Positions 8,076 through 17,064 are shown, counted from the first letter of the stretch. The stretch is 64,000 bases of DNA from Leadbetterella sp. (GCA_019638185.1 JAHBUH010000009.1:62001-126000), one strand, 5' to 3'. The notes: a model not told the origin generated them from the letters alone. Made by a program: numbers and translations.

Positions 8076-10304
8076 TCAGGGCATCCGGAAAGAGGGCGGT
8101 GCCGCTTCTTCACCGGCCGCCCATGATTTATTAGGGGTATCCCCCATGATCAGGGTCAGGGTACCCCCTTTTACCAGGTCACTGTGGGAAAACCAGCTCT
8201 TATCCCAGGGTTTTCCGTCCAGCAGCGCCCGCTGAATATACTTGTTCCGCTCCGAATAATTCTCTGCTTTTACTTTAAACCGCTTGCCGTTTTCCAGTTG
8301 GATCTCCGATTCCTCAAAGAAAGGCGAACCGATCACATAAACCGGCATACCCGGTGTGGCCGGGTAAAAGCCCAGCATGGAAAACACCACAAAAGACGAC
8401 ATCCCGCCGCCATCCTCATCCCCCGGTACACCCATGGCGTCGTTCCGGAACCACTGCCCCAGCAGCGAGTGGATCCGCTTCTGGGTCATCCAGGGCTGTC
8501 CCGCATAATTATAGAGGTAAGGAATATGCAAAGACGGTTCATTGGCCATGGAAAACTGGCCCACATTGCCGGTATGATCCGGCATCTGGTAATAAAAATG
8601 GTACTTGGGCTTACCCAGCGGCTCCCGAAAGGTCTGATCCAGGTTACGGATAAAGGCCTGCCGGCCACCCATCAGCCCGATCAGGTCAGCCACATTATGC
8701 GGCACGTCCCAGCGGTATACCCAGCCGTTATTCTCCCCGTAATATTCCCGGGCGCCGGGTCCGCCGGGCCAGCGGTAATCAAAAGGCTCAATAAACCGGC
8801 CCTCCTTATCTTTCGGGTGAAAAAAGCCGGTTTTCGGGTTATACACATTCCGGTAATTCAGCGCATTCTTCCCGAAAAGTGCAGCTTCCTCCTCTTTGCC
8901 CAGGTAAGCCGCCAGCCGGGCCAGGCACCATTCATCATAGGCCGTACCCAGGGTCACCGCTATGGGCTGCCGCTTTTCAAAACCGTTCACATCAGGCACC
9001 GTTTCCGCTTCTCCCTCCGCCAATGCCGGGATATACCCGTTTTTCTTATAAAAATCATCCAACCATCCTGCAGGGGCGCCTGACCACGGGATCAGGGTTT
9101 TTTCCCGGATGGCGCTCTTCGCGCTTTGGTAGCCTTTTTCAATGTCAAAATCAGTAAGCCCTTTGGCCACGGCATCGGCCAGCACCGCCACCCCGTGATT
9201 GGAATTCATACGCCGCGAGTCGCCCGTAACCTCCGGAAAAGTGGGAAACCACGGATTTTCCATCTGGTCCGACATCCGGATAAAAGACCGGATAATATGC
9301 TTCTGCACCCGGGGATCGATCAGCACCCGCAGCGGGTGGGCCGCCCGGTAACTGTCCCATATCCAGTCGTCCGTATAAAAAGGCTCAGAATCCGTATGCA
9401 CCTTGCCGTCAAAAGCGCTGAAATAGCGGTTCCCTTCCGAGATATTCACGGGCCGCTCAAAGCAGCGGTAAAGCGAGGTATAGAAAACCACCTTGTTATC
9501 GGCTTCTTTTCCGCTCACCTTCACCCGGCCCAGCGTTTCATTCCACAGGGCTTTGCCCTTTTCGGCCACCTGGTCCAGGTCATATGTGATGATCTCCCTT
9601 TTCAGGTTAGCCCTGGCCTGTTCAGCATCAATAAAAGATATGCCGTAACGGAACCGGACTTTTTTCTTTCCCTTACCAAAATCCAGCACTGCCGTGGCAT
9701 TTTTCCCTTCAGCCTGTTTCGCCGCATCGGCCCCCAGGATGCCGGCTTTCACAGGCGGTACATCCGTTTCCCCATAGATATACACCACGGTTTTATTGCG
9801 GAGCAGCTGGGTGGCGCTGATCGTATTTCCTTCTACGGATACTTTCCCGTTTCCCGTGCTCAAAGTCAGGAAATTGCTACCTTTTCCTTCTTTGAAATCC
9901 AGCTCATAAATAGCCGACTGGTGGGAAGGCGCAAAGCGCACCCGGGTAAGCTGACTGTCCAGAACTACTTCGTAATAGTAGGGCTTGATCACTTCATGGT
10001 CATACGTAAAACGGGTTACCGGCGCCAGTTGACCGGCATTTTCAGCCTGCACAGGACTGATCAGGAAGGCCGAGCTGCCCCGGTGGCTGGTGATCATCAG
10101 GGGCAGGCCCCGGAGCTCATCGCCGGTAAGATCACCTCTTTCCGGGTAGACCCGGAGCAGGCTGTTAGGCAGGTGTACGGTAGGGAAAGTAGGCACCAGC
10201 AGGTGGCTGATGTTTCCCATGTAGGGGTTCACATAATCTACGGGTGACTGTGCGTAAACGCCCATCCCGGATAAAACCAACAGAAAATAAAGTATTTTGC
10301 CCAT
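8076..10304 (-). CDS. GH92 alpha-mannosidase, exported
   Basis: Calcium-dependent exo-acting alpha-mannosidase acting on mannan or N-glycan mannose; GH92 members are mostly alpha-1,2 specific. The 742 residues start with a signal peptide (MGKILYFLLVLSGMGVYAQ). Marks: DYVNPYMG at the start of the mature protein, WIWDSYRAAHPL near 316, MANEPSLHIPYLYN near 595, and PGDEDGGGMSSFVVFSMLGFYP near 637, which carries the acidic base pair and the family ending IGSPFF. No SusCD pair is adjacent, so it is not part of a canonical mannan locus. It is the first gene of a tight block with glsA, glsB and the antiporter, an unusual pairing. Confidence 0.92.
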   Translation of the reverse strand: MGKILYFLLVLSGMGVYAQSPVDYVNPYMGNISHLLVPTFPTVHLPNSLLRVYPERGDLTGDELRGLPLMITSHRGSSAFLISPVQAENAGQLAPVTRFTYDHEVIKPYYYEVVLDSQLTRVRFAPSHQSAIYELDFKEGKGSNFLTLSTGNGKVSVEGNTISATQLLRNKTVVYIYGETDVPPVKAGILGADAAKQAEGKNATAVLDFGKGKKKVRFRYGISFIDAEQARANLKREIITYDLDQVAEKGKALWNETLGRVKVSGKEADNKVVFYTSLYRCFERPVNISEGNRYFSAFDGKVHTDSEPFYTDDWIWDSYRAAHPLRVLIDPRVQKHIIRSFIRMSDQMENPWFPTFPEVTGDSRRMNSNHGVAVLADAVAKGLTDFDIEKGYQSAKSAIREKTLIPWSGAPAGWLDDFYKKNGYIPALAEGEAETVPDVNGFEKRQPIAVTLGTAYDEWCLARLAAYLGKEEEAALFGKNALNYRNVYNPKTGFFHPKDKEGRFIEPFDYRWPGGPGAREYYGENNGWVYRWDVPHNVADLIGLMGGRQAFIRNLDQTFREPLGKPKYHFYYQMPDHTGNVGQFSMANEPSLHIPYLYNYAGQPWMTQKRIHSLLGQWFRNDAMGVPGDEDGGGMSSFVVFSMLGFYPATPGMPVYVIGSPFFEESEIQLENGKRFKVKAENYSERNKYIQRALLDGKPWDKSWFSHSDLVKGGTLTLIMGDTPNKSWAAGEEAAPPSFRMP

Positions 10305-10381
10305 AATACAGAAGTAGGTCCTGAAAAACCCAAAAAGTTACGGCAATTTTACGAAATTTTCCACCGAAATTTAAAGATACT

Positions 10382-10855
10382 TTAATTGAGTGGAGCTCCC
10401 ACCTCCAGGTCACAGGTATGCCAGGGCTGCCCGTGAGCCGGGTTAAACTTAGGCTTAGGGCCATTAAATACTACCGTGTTCAGCGGCCGGTTAATAATGG
10501 AAGTAGGTCCGGGATCAATAGGCGTAGGCCGCTCCGGCCCCATTTCCACGGGAGCAGGAAGAACACCCTGCGGGGGCAAAGGCGCCCCTACGGCTATCTC
10601 GCAAAGATGACCGGGTTCACCGTGCGGCGGATTCAACTTCACTCCGACAGGCGTTCCTGCGGCAGGCGTCCCTGCGGCTGGCACCTGCTGGGCGGGCGAA
10701 GTAGTATAAGTCACCGGAGCGGACGCTGCTCCGCTGGCGGTAGCCGCCTCTATGGCGCTGGGAGCCGGTGCCTGGGCCGTTTCTCCCTTCTCTTCTTCTT
10801 TATTACAGGCCACCAGTACTAGGGCCGCTAAAAATCCGTAAAGTACCTTCTGCAT
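10382..10855 (-). CDS. Small lipoprotein with duplicated NPxHGxPxHxC motif
   Basis: 157 residues. The N-terminus is a lipoprotein signal (GFLAALVLVAC, Cys near residue 17), followed by a charged stretch and a low-complexity Ala/Pro/Thr linker. Two copies of a motif follow: LNPPHGEPGHLCEIAVGAPL around residue 73 and a C-terminal copy with NPAHGQPWHTCDLEVGAPL. Each keeps Asn-Pro, His-Gly, Pro, His, Cys, an acidic residue and VGAPL. I recall this motif in unannotated Bacteroidota proteins but know no function. The conserved His and Cys could bind a metal or haem (inference). Confidence 0.72.
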   Translation of the reverse strand: MQKVLYGFLAALVLVACNKEEEKGETAQAPAPSAIEAATASGAASAPVTYTTSPAQQVPAAGTPAAGTPVGVKLNPPHGEPGHLCEIAVGAPLPPQGVLPAPVEMGPERPTPIDPGPTSIINRPLNTVVFNGPKPKFNPAHGQPWHTCDLEVGAPLN

Positions 10856-10913
10856 AATTTTTTCTTAAGATTTAAGCCATTAGCCAGCTAATTTCTAACC
10901 ACTAACTCCTGCA

Positions 10914-10921
10914 AATACAAC
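10914..10921 (-). promoter_or_regulatory. Possible -7 box before the small lipoprotein
   Basis: The complement of 10914-10921 reads TGTATTTG, one mismatch from TAnnTTTG, about 60 nt before the lipoprotein ATG. Weak evidence alone. Confidence 0.3.
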
Positions 10922-10957
10922 AACCAAAATCGTTCCAAAAACATTCACTCCCGATAT

Positions 10958-12850
10958 TTACCCCCGTTTTTTCAACCAGTAGTCCAGCGCCGCCGGGTTT
11001 TTCACCGCATCCATGCTCACCGCCTTTTCGGGAGGATAGCCCATCAGCAGGCGTTTCACAGGCAGCTCCAGCTTCTTCCCGCTCAGGGTATAGGGGATAT
11101 CCGGTACCTGGAAGATCTTATCCGGCACGTGCCGCGGGCTGCAGCTGTTTCTGAGCTTTTCGGTGATCGCCTTCTCGGTCTTCGGGGAAAGCGGCTCGTT
11201 TAACCGCACATACAGATGCATCTCTGACGATCCGTCCGGGTGATCCAGGCACACCACCAGGCTGTCCTGCACCAGTTTCTCAATAGCGTTATAAATCTCC
11301 GCCGTACCTATCCTCACCCCGCCGCGGTTCAGCGTGGCGTCTGACCGGCCGTATATGATGATACCGTCATGCTCCGTGATCCGGATCCAGTCGCCATGGT
11401 GCCACCGCCCCGGGTACTTCTCAAAATAGCTCTCCCGGTAGCGCTTATCTCCCTCATCGTTCCAGAAAAAGACAGGCATGGAAGGCATGGGGCGGTTAAT
11501 CACCAGCTCTCCCAGTTCATTTTTTACCGGCTCTCCTTTCTCGTTCAGCGCCTCTATCGCCGCCCCCAGGGCTATGCACTGAATCTCCCCGGCATACACG
11601 GGCAGCCAGGGACAGCCCGTCAGAAAGGCCGAACACACGTCAGTTCCTCCACTCAGCGAGATGATCTGTACATCCGGGAATTTAGACTGCAGCCACTCAA
11701 AGGTTTCCGGCGGCAGCGGCGAGCCCGTAGAGCCCAGGGTTTTAAAAGGGATATTCGGCAATACGGGGTTCCGCTTGGCACAGGCAATATAATACGCCGC
11801 CCCCGCTCCGAAATGATCGATCTTATGGTCAATGGCAAACTTCCAGCCCACGCTCAGCGCCGGATAAGAAAGCGAGCCATCATAAATGCAAAGGGTAGCC
11901 CCGGTCAGCAGCGCACCCACCGAATAATTCCACATCATCCAGCCGGTAGTGCTGTACCAGAAGAAGCGCTCGCCGGCCTGCACGTTCTGGTGAAGGGCCA
12001 GCGCCTTAAAATGTTCCAGCAGGTTCCCGCCCGTACCGTGCGTAATGGCCTTGGGCTTCCCGGTGGTGCCGGAAGAATACAGGATCCAGATGGGATGATC
12101 AAACGCCACCCGCTCAAACGCCAGCGGCTGGTTCTTTTTGGCCAGAGCCAGGATAGACCGCCACTTCAGGTCATTCACCACCACCACATCTTCTATAGAC
12201 GCTATCTTCTCCGCCAGCTCATTGATCAGCTGCTTCTTCCGGTACGCCTTCCCGTTATAATGATATACTTTATCAGCAAAAAGGATCTTCGGCGAGCTCT
12301 GCTGAAAGCGTTCCACCACACTCTCACTGCCAAAATCCGGTGAGCAGCACGTCCAGATAGCCCCCAGCGAATTTACCGCCAGGAAAATGGCCAGCGTCTC
12401 CGGCGTATTATTCAGCACTCCCGCCACGCGGTCACCCTTCTCCACTCCGCATTTAACCAGGTACTGCCTCAGCGCCGCTGTTTTTTCCCGCAGCTCCTTC
12501 CAGCTGACCTCCCTAACCGCCTGGTTCTCATCCTTATAAACCACGGCCGGCCGCTCATCCGTATAATTCCTGAAAATATGCTCGGAATAGCTCAGGGTAG
12601 CACCTTCAAACCACTTGGAACCGATGAAGCCATGCTCAGAAGGGCTCAGCACCTGAGAATACGGCGTATCTGACATCACCCGGAAATATAAAAAAATACT
12701 TTCCCAGAAGTCTTCCAGGTGCGTAACAGACCATTCCCGGAACTGTTCATAATCTTTTATGCTGATCCCGAAGCGCTCTTCCGTAAATTTTTTAAAAGCA
12801 GTCATTTCAGACTTTTCTATATAGTCTGCTGTGGGTGTCCAGAGTTTCAT
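10958..12850 (-). CDS. Acetoacetate-CoA ligase
   Basis: Activates acetoacetate to acetoacetyl-CoA with ATP. The 630 residues are close to the usual 650. It has the ANL-superfamily P-loop YSSGTTGKPKAI near residue 265, the family start WTPTADYIEKSEMTAF, SLSGGTDVCSAF near 397, and the hinge/A8 region YGRSDATLNRGGVRIGTAEIYN near 508, where acetoacetate ligases have the N-R-G-G-V-R form. The catalytic Lys region lies at YTLSGKKLELPVKRL near the C-terminus. Acetoacetate is a product of HMG-CoA lyase encoded 10 kb away, so the two probably work in one pathway (inference). TAACATTG upstream is one base off a -7 box. Confidence 0.93.
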   Translation of the reverse strand: MKLWTPTADYIEKSEMTAFKKFTEERFGISIKDYEQFREWSVTHLEDFWESIFLYFRVMSDTPYSQVLSPSEHGFIGSKWFEGATLSYSEHIFRNYTDERPAVVYKDENQAVREVSWKELREKTAALRQYLVKCGVEKGDRVAGVLNNTPETLAIFLAVNSLGAIWTCCSPDFGSESVVERFQQSSPKILFADKVYHYNGKAYRKKQLINELAEKIASIEDVVVVNDLKWRSILALAKKNQPLAFERVAFDHPIWILYSSGTTGKPKAITHGTGGNLLEHFKALALHQNVQAGERFFWYSTTGWMMWNYSVGALLTGATLCIYDGSLSYPALSVGWKFAIDHKIDHFGAGAAYYIACAKRNPVLPNIPFKTLGSTGSPLPPETFEWLQSKFPDVQIISLSGGTDVCSAFLTGCPWLPVYAGEIQCIALGAAIEALNEKGEPVKNELGELVINRPMPSMPVFFWNDEGDKRYRESYFEKYPGRWHHGDWIRITEHDGIIIYGRSDATLNRGGVRIGTAEIYNAIEKLVQDSLVVCLDHPDGSSEMHLYVRLNEPLSPKTEKAITEKLRNSCSPRHVPDKIFQVPDIPYTLSGKKLELPVKRLLMGYPPEKAVSMDAVKNPAALDYWLKKRG

Positions 12851-12942
12851 TTTTTTAGTATATTGAGTAGCTCTTAATTTGCAATGTTACGTAAAATTCC
12901 TGTTTTAGGGTCTGTATGCGTATAATACGGTTACCAGGTATT

Positions 12943-13641
12943 CTAAAACAACAAAATCCCCACCACTGCCCCCACCACCGGTGCCACCAGCGGTATCCAG
13001 GCATATTCCCAGTGACTATCACCTTTCCCTTTGATAGGAAGAAGAAAATGCGCCAGCCTCGGCGCCAGGTCCCGGGCGGGGTTAATGGCATAACCCGTGG
13101 TGCCGCCCAGGGCATTGCCGATCACAAATACCAGCATCCCTACCAGGAAGGGCCCCAGGCCTGAGCCTTCCATGGAATAAATGGACGAAGCCCCCACCAT
13201 CAGCACGAATGTGCCGCTCATCTCGGCGAAGAAGTTGGAGGGCGCATGCTTAATGGCCGGGCCGGTGGCAAATACCGCCAGTTTATCGCCCTGGTCTTCC
13301 GTGACGGCCCAATGCGGGTAATAAAAGAGGTAAGTGGCTACGGCCCCCAGGAAAGCCCCGCAGAACTGGGCCAGCACGAAGGAGGGCACAGATGACCAGT
13401 CGCCCGACTGCACCGCAAACCCTACCGTCAGCGCGGGGTTCAGATGGGGGGAGGGACTGCCGAATTTTTGCGCTACAAAAACGCCCGTCATCACCGCCAG
13501 GCCCCAGGCCGTGGTGATCACAATAAGACCGGAATTATTTCCTTTGGTTCCTTTCAGCAGCACATTGGCTACGACGGACTCGCCCAGAAAAATCAGGAAA
13601 AAGGTGCCCAGAAACTCACCCAGGAAAGGAGAAGGCTGCAT
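12943..13641 (-). CDS. Aquaporin/glycerol facilitator (MIP family)
   Basis: A 232-residue six-helix channel. Both half-helix NPA signatures are present: HLNPALTVGF near residue 68 and YAINPARDLAPR near 188. The Asp right after the second NPAR is typical of glycerol-conducting GlpF-type channels rather than strict water channels. It is divergent from purB with only 69 bp between the start codons. No glycerol kinase or dehydrogenase gene is next to it, so substrate is inferred from sequence only. Confidence 0.9.
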   Translation of the reverse strand: MQPSPFLGEFLGTFFLIFLGESVVANVLLKGTKGNNSGLIVITTAWGLAVMTGVFVAQKFGSPSPHLNPALTVGFAVQSGDWSSVPSFVLAQFCGAFLGAVATYLFYYPHWAVTEDQGDKLAVFATGPAIKHAPSNFFAEMSGTFVLMVGASSIYSMEGSGLGPFLVGMLVFVIGNALGGTTGYAINPARDLAPRLAHFLLPIKGKGDSHWEYAWIPLVAPVVGAVVGILLF

Positions 13642-13663
13642 AAAGGTAATCGTAATTTTAAGG

Positions 13664-13692
13664 TTGTATTATGGAGCAATTTAGTAATTTTG
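13664..13692 (+). promoter_or_regulatory. purB promoter (TTG ... TAATTTTG)
   Basis: TTG at 13664-13666 and TAATTTTG at 13685-13692, spaced 18 nt, match the Bacteroidota -33/-7 pattern. The -7 box lies 18 nt before the purB ATG at 13711, so the predicted transcript starts close to the gene. It also rules out the longer upstream reading of purB. Confidence 0.65.
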
Positions 13693-13710
13693 CATCTTAA
13701 TATCCAATTT

Positions 13711-15054
13711 ATGTCTTCAAAATCGTTAAAAGCCGTTTCTCCCGTAGACGGACGATACAGCAGCCAGTCGGCCGACCTCGCAGAATACTTCTCAGAATTC
13801 GGACTTATCAAATACCGTGTAAGGGTAGAGATCGAGTACTTTATTGCCCTCTGTGAACTGCCCCTGGAGCAGCTGAAAGACTTTGACAAAGCGCTATACC
13901 CGGCCCTCCGGAAGCTCTATACGGATTTTACAGAAGAAGACGCCACCGCCATCAAGGACATTGAAAAGACCACTAATCATGACGTCAAAGCCGTGGAATA
14001 CTTCATCAAAGCCCGCTTTGACGCCCTGGATATTACCCCGTTTTCAGAATTTATCCACTTTGGACTCACCTCCCAGGATATCAATAACACCGCTATTCCG
14101 CTCTCCATGAAGGAGGCTCATGAAAATGTAATGGCGGCCGCCTATACCGGGGTACTGGATAAACTGAACGACTTCGCCTCTGCGTGGGCCGATGTGCCCA
14201 TGCTGGCCAAAACCCACGGCCAGCCCGCTTCCCCTACCCGCCTGGGTAAGGAAATGAGGGTGTTTGCCGAGCGGCTGGAAAACCAGTTGGGCATGCTGGG
14301 ACAGGTGCGCTACGCCGCTAAATTCGGAGGGGCTACCGGTAATTTTAACGCCCATCATGTAGCCTACCCTAAAACCGACTGGGTAGTTTTCGGGAACCAT
14401 TTTGTGAACGAAACCCTGGGCCTGAGCCGGAGCCAGACCACCACGCAGATCGAACACTACGATTACCTGGCGGCCTATTTTGATAACCTGAAGCGGATTA
14501 ATACCGTTCTGCTGGATTTTGCCCGTGATGTATGGCAGTATGTTTCCATGAACTACTTCAAACAAAAGATCAAAGCCGGGGAAGTGGGCTCATCGGCCAT
14601 GCCGCATAAGGTAAACCCCATCGATTTTGAGAATGCGGAAGGTAACCTGGGTATCGCTAATGCCCTGTTTGAGCACTTTGCCGCCAAATTACCCGTTTCA
14701 CGCCTGCAGCGTGACCTCACCGACTCCACTGTGCTCAGAAACGTGGGCGTTCCGCTGGCCCACACGCTCATTGCCCTGAAATCACTCATCAAGGGGATGA
14801 ATAAGCTGGAACTGAACCCGGCGGCTCTTCAGCATGACCTGGAAGAGAACTGGGCTGTGGTGGCTGAAGCCATCCAGACCGTGCTGAGACGCGAAGGTTA
14901 CCCCAAACCCTACGAAGCCCTTAAAGACCTCACCCGCAAAAACGAAAAGATCACCGAAAGCTCCATCAAGGCCTTCATTGAAGACCTGAAGATTTCCGAA
15001 AAAACCAAATATGAGCTGAAGCAGATCACGCCGTTTAGTTATACGGGAGTGTGA
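13711..15054 (+). CDS. purB: Adenylosuccinate lyase
   Basis: Fumarate-releasing lyase acting at two steps of purine synthesis (SAICAR to AICAR, adenylosuccinate to AMP). The frame is open further upstream, but the ATG at 13711 gives MSSKSLKAVSPVDGRY, the normal start for this family, and a promoter ends just before it. The 447 residues include HFGLTSQDINNT near 114, the Thr-His pair AKTHGQPASPTRLGKE near 169, and the superfamily signature GSSAMPHKVNPIDFEN near 291. Its ending YELKQITPFSYTGV is the usual C-terminus. purA lies 33 kb away in the same window. Confidence 0.95.
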   Translation: MSSKSLKAVSPVDGRYSSQSADLAEYFSEFGLIKYRVRVEIEYFIALCELPLEQLKDFDKALYPALRKLYTDFTEEDATAIKDIEKTTNHDVKAVEYFIKARFDALDITPFSEFIHFGLTSQDINNTAIPLSMKEAHENVMAAAYTGVLDKLNDFASAWADVPMLAKTHGQPASPTRLGKEMRVFAERLENQLGMLGQVRYAAKFGGATGNFNAHHVAYPKTDWVVFGNHFVNETLGLSRSQTTTQIEHYDYLAAYFDNLKRINTVLLDFARDVWQYVSMNYFKQKIKAGEVGSSAMPHKVNPIDFENAEGNLGIANALFEHFAAKLPVSRLQRDLTDSTVLRNVGVPLAHTLIALKSLIKGMNKLELNPAALQHDLEENWAVVAEAIQTVLRREGYPKPYEALKDLTRKNEKITESSIKAFIEDLKISEKTKYELKQITPFSYTGV

Positions 15055-15088
15055 TTTAGCTATGAGCAGGGTGACACACTTTAGGCCG

Positions 15089-15155
15089 TTTTTTTACCAC
15101 ATAGATACATAATTAAATACGTCCAGTATGACTATGTATCTATGTGGTAAAAAAA
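15089..15155. repeat. Perfect 23-bp inverted repeat with 21-nt loop
   Basis: Left arm 15089-15111 and right arm 15133-15155 are exact reverse complements: seven T, then ACCACATAGATACATA, mirrored on the other side. It follows purB by 34 nt. On both strands the hairpin has U's on its 5' side and A's on its 3' side, so it lacks the 3' U-tract of an intrinsic terminator. It may be a short mobile inverted-repeat element, an mRNA 3'-end structure or a protein-binding site. The rest of the 218-bp gap holds nothing I recognise. Confidence 0.75.
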
Positions 15156-15272
15156 TCCATTCTCATTTATCGGTAATTTTCGACGGCTCATCGGAAATTC
15201 CGCCCGCATTTGCCGATTTTCCATTTATTTTAGGGAATCGAAAGGGATAATTTTGAAGAAAAAACAAATCAG

Positions 15273-15977
15273 ATGAAAAATAATCAAAATAAAACCTTCT
15301 TCTGGGCGCTGATCTTCATTGCCGGTGGCGGGATCTTCCTCATGCGGAATTTCGGGATGCTGGATTTTAATATCCCCGTTAAGCTCATCAGCTGGCGGCT
15401 TATCCCCCTGATCATCGGGATCAATGCCCTGCTCCGGAGAGACTATATTAACGGGATCATAGCCATAACCGTAGCGGTGGTCTTCTACATTCCTGATTTT
15501 CTGACCGCGGCGGAAAGAACCCAGTACTATAAGCTCTGGCCCCTCCTCCTGGTGGGCGTAGGCCTGACCATACTGGCTAAATATATGTTTCCCCGGCAGT
15601 TTGACACCTTCACGAACCGGGAACTGACGGAAGACCGGAACTATGTCAGTGAGAGTAACATCATGGCCGGCTCCTCCTCCAAATTTGTCACCAAAGACTT
15701 CACCGGCGGCAAAGTAAACTGTATCATGGGCGGCTCCGAGCTGAACCTCACCGAGGCTGACCTCCGGAATAATGCTAACCTGCGCGTCTTCATCATGATG
15801 GGCGGAATGGAAATGCGGATTCCTAAAGAATGGAACGTGAAACTGGATGTCCTGCCCATCATGGGCGGGGTGGAAGATAAGATCACCAAGTTCCCGGAAA
15901 ACGTAGTGGACAAAAACAAAGTGCTGATCATCAGTGGCTATGTGATCATGGGGGGTATTGAAATCAAAAGGGTCTGA
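15273..15977 (+). CDS. LiaF-like membrane protein
   Basis: 234 residues. About four hydrophobic segments in the first 105 residues form a LiaI/LiaF-type (DUF5668-like) membrane part with GGGIFLMRNFG near residue 18. The C-terminal half, from about 120, is the beta-rich LiaF_C-like domain with repeated glycine turns (IMGGSELNL, MMGGMEMRIP, IMGGVEDK, VIMGGIEIK). In Firmicutes LiaF restrains a cell-envelope-stress kinase. Here it comes 6 nt before a histidine kinase gene and its response regulator, so a similar modulating role is likely (inference). Confidence 0.8.
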   Translation: MKNNQNKTFFWALIFIAGGGIFLMRNFGMLDFNIPVKLISWRLIPLIIGINALLRRDYINGIIAITVAVVFYIPDFLTAAERTQYYKLWPLLLVGVGLTILAKYMFPRQFDTFTNRELTEDRNYVSESNIMAGSSSKFVTKDFTGGKVNCIMGGSELNLTEADLRNNANLRVFIMMGGMEMRIPKEWNVKLDVLPIMGGVEDKITKFPENVVDKNKVLIISGYVIMGGIEIKRV

Positions 15978-15983
15978 CCTGCC

Positions 15984-17042
15984 ATGAAACATCCTATACT
16001 GAGAGACAGAAACCGGATCCTGACCTACTTCTTCCTGTGGGTGATGGTTTCACTCTTTCAGTATATTTTTGTCTACCGCGGATTCCCCGGTCATTTTATC
16101 CGGGTACTCGCCGCCATCCTGATCCAGAACTTTCTGTTGGCCATCATGTATATCGGGGCATGGTTCGGACTGCGCTACATTAACCTGGAAACCCAGAAAA
16201 CCCTGCAGTTTGTGACAAACCACGTGATCTACCTGATTGTGATCACCCTGCTGTGGCTGAGTATGAGTAACTTCTTTGACCAGCTCCTGCTCCGCGGTAT
16301 CCTGCCGGATTACCGCCTCAGAACCGGGCCCCTTAAAAGCATGCTGGGGATCTTCTCTTACCTGCTGCTGATTTCTTACATTTACCTGGATGCCTATTAC
16401 ACCTCGTATATGGAAAAGATAGAAACGGAAAGAAAGTTGTACGAGATCCTGAAGGAGTCGGAGTTGAACCTGCTGAAATCGCAGATGAACCCGCATTTTA
16501 TCTTTAACAGCCTGAACTCCATCAGCTCGCTGACCATGCTGGATCCCGTACGGGCCCAGGAGATGATCATCCGGCTGTCTGACTTCCTGCGCTATACCGT
16601 CACCGCTTCCAAAGATCAGCTGGTGACCCTGGAAAAGGAGATCGATATGTGCCAGGCCTATCTTGACATTGAAAAGGTACGTTTCGGAAGCAAGATCCAC
16701 TTTACCTTCAGTGTGGATCCGGAATCCCTGCCCCTGAAGGTGCCGGGCATGATCCTGCAGACCCTCTTTGAAAATGCCATTAAGCACGGCGTCTATAACT
16801 CGCTGGGAAAAGAAAGCATTCATTTTGAGTCGCGCCTGGAAAAAGACCGGCTCATCCTGTGCATTGAAAACAGCTTTGACCCGGCTTCCCAGCCCAAAGT
16901 GGGTACCGGTACCGGCCTGAGAAATGTACGAAACCGCCTGGACCTGGTCTATGACCGCGCCGCGCTGCTCTCCACTGATGTGCAGGAGAACCGCTTTACG
17001 GCTACGCTGAATTTACCTTCCGTATCACCGGCGGAGGAATGA
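15984..17042 (+). CDS. LytS/YehU-type membrane histidine kinase
   Basis: 352 residues. Four hydrophobic segments cover about residues 12-150, followed by a coiled-coil-like stretch (METERKLYEILKESELNLLKSQ). The His_kinase domain carries the phospho-acceptor box QMNPHFIFNSLNSIS near 173, the N box LFENAIKHGVY near 266 and a glycine box GTGTGLRNVRNRL near 311. It follows the LiaF-like gene by 6 nt and precedes a LytTR regulator by 22 nt, making a sensor module. The signal is unknown. Confidence 0.9.
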   Translation: MKHPILRDRNRILTYFFLWVMVSLFQYIFVYRGFPGHFIRVLAAILIQNFLLAIMYIGAWFGLRYINLETQKTLQFVTNHVIYLIVITLLWLSMSNFFDQLLLRGILPDYRLRTGPLKSMLGIFSYLLLISYIYLDAYYTSYMEKIETERKLYEILKESELNLLKSQMNPHFIFNSLNSISSLTMLDPVRAQEMIIRLSDFLRYTVTASKDQLVTLEKEIDMCQAYLDIEKVRFGSKIHFTFSVDPESLPLKVPGMILQTLFENAIKHGVYNSLGKESIHFESRLEKDRLILCIENSFDPASQPKVGTGTGLRNVRNRLDLVYDRAALLSTDVQENRFTATLNLPSVSPAEE

Positions 17043-17064
17043 ACACCTTAAATTAAAAAGCATC

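Noticed and set aside
9126-10247. Plus-strand frame of 373 codons opposite the GH92 gene
   Set aside because: Same shadow pattern; the GH92 motifs on the minus strand are unambiguous.
11369-12343. Plus-strand frame of 324 codons opposite acetoacetate-CoA ligase
   Set aside because: Arg/Gln/His-rich shadow without hydrophobic pattern or family.
13444-13710. Upstream extension of purB by 89 codons
   Set aside because: Overlaps the divergent aquaporin gene and the purB promoter; PurB proteins start at MSSKSLKAVSP.
15089-15155. Intrinsic terminator for purB
   Set aside because: The hairpin is perfect, but A's follow it on both strands where a terminator needs T's.
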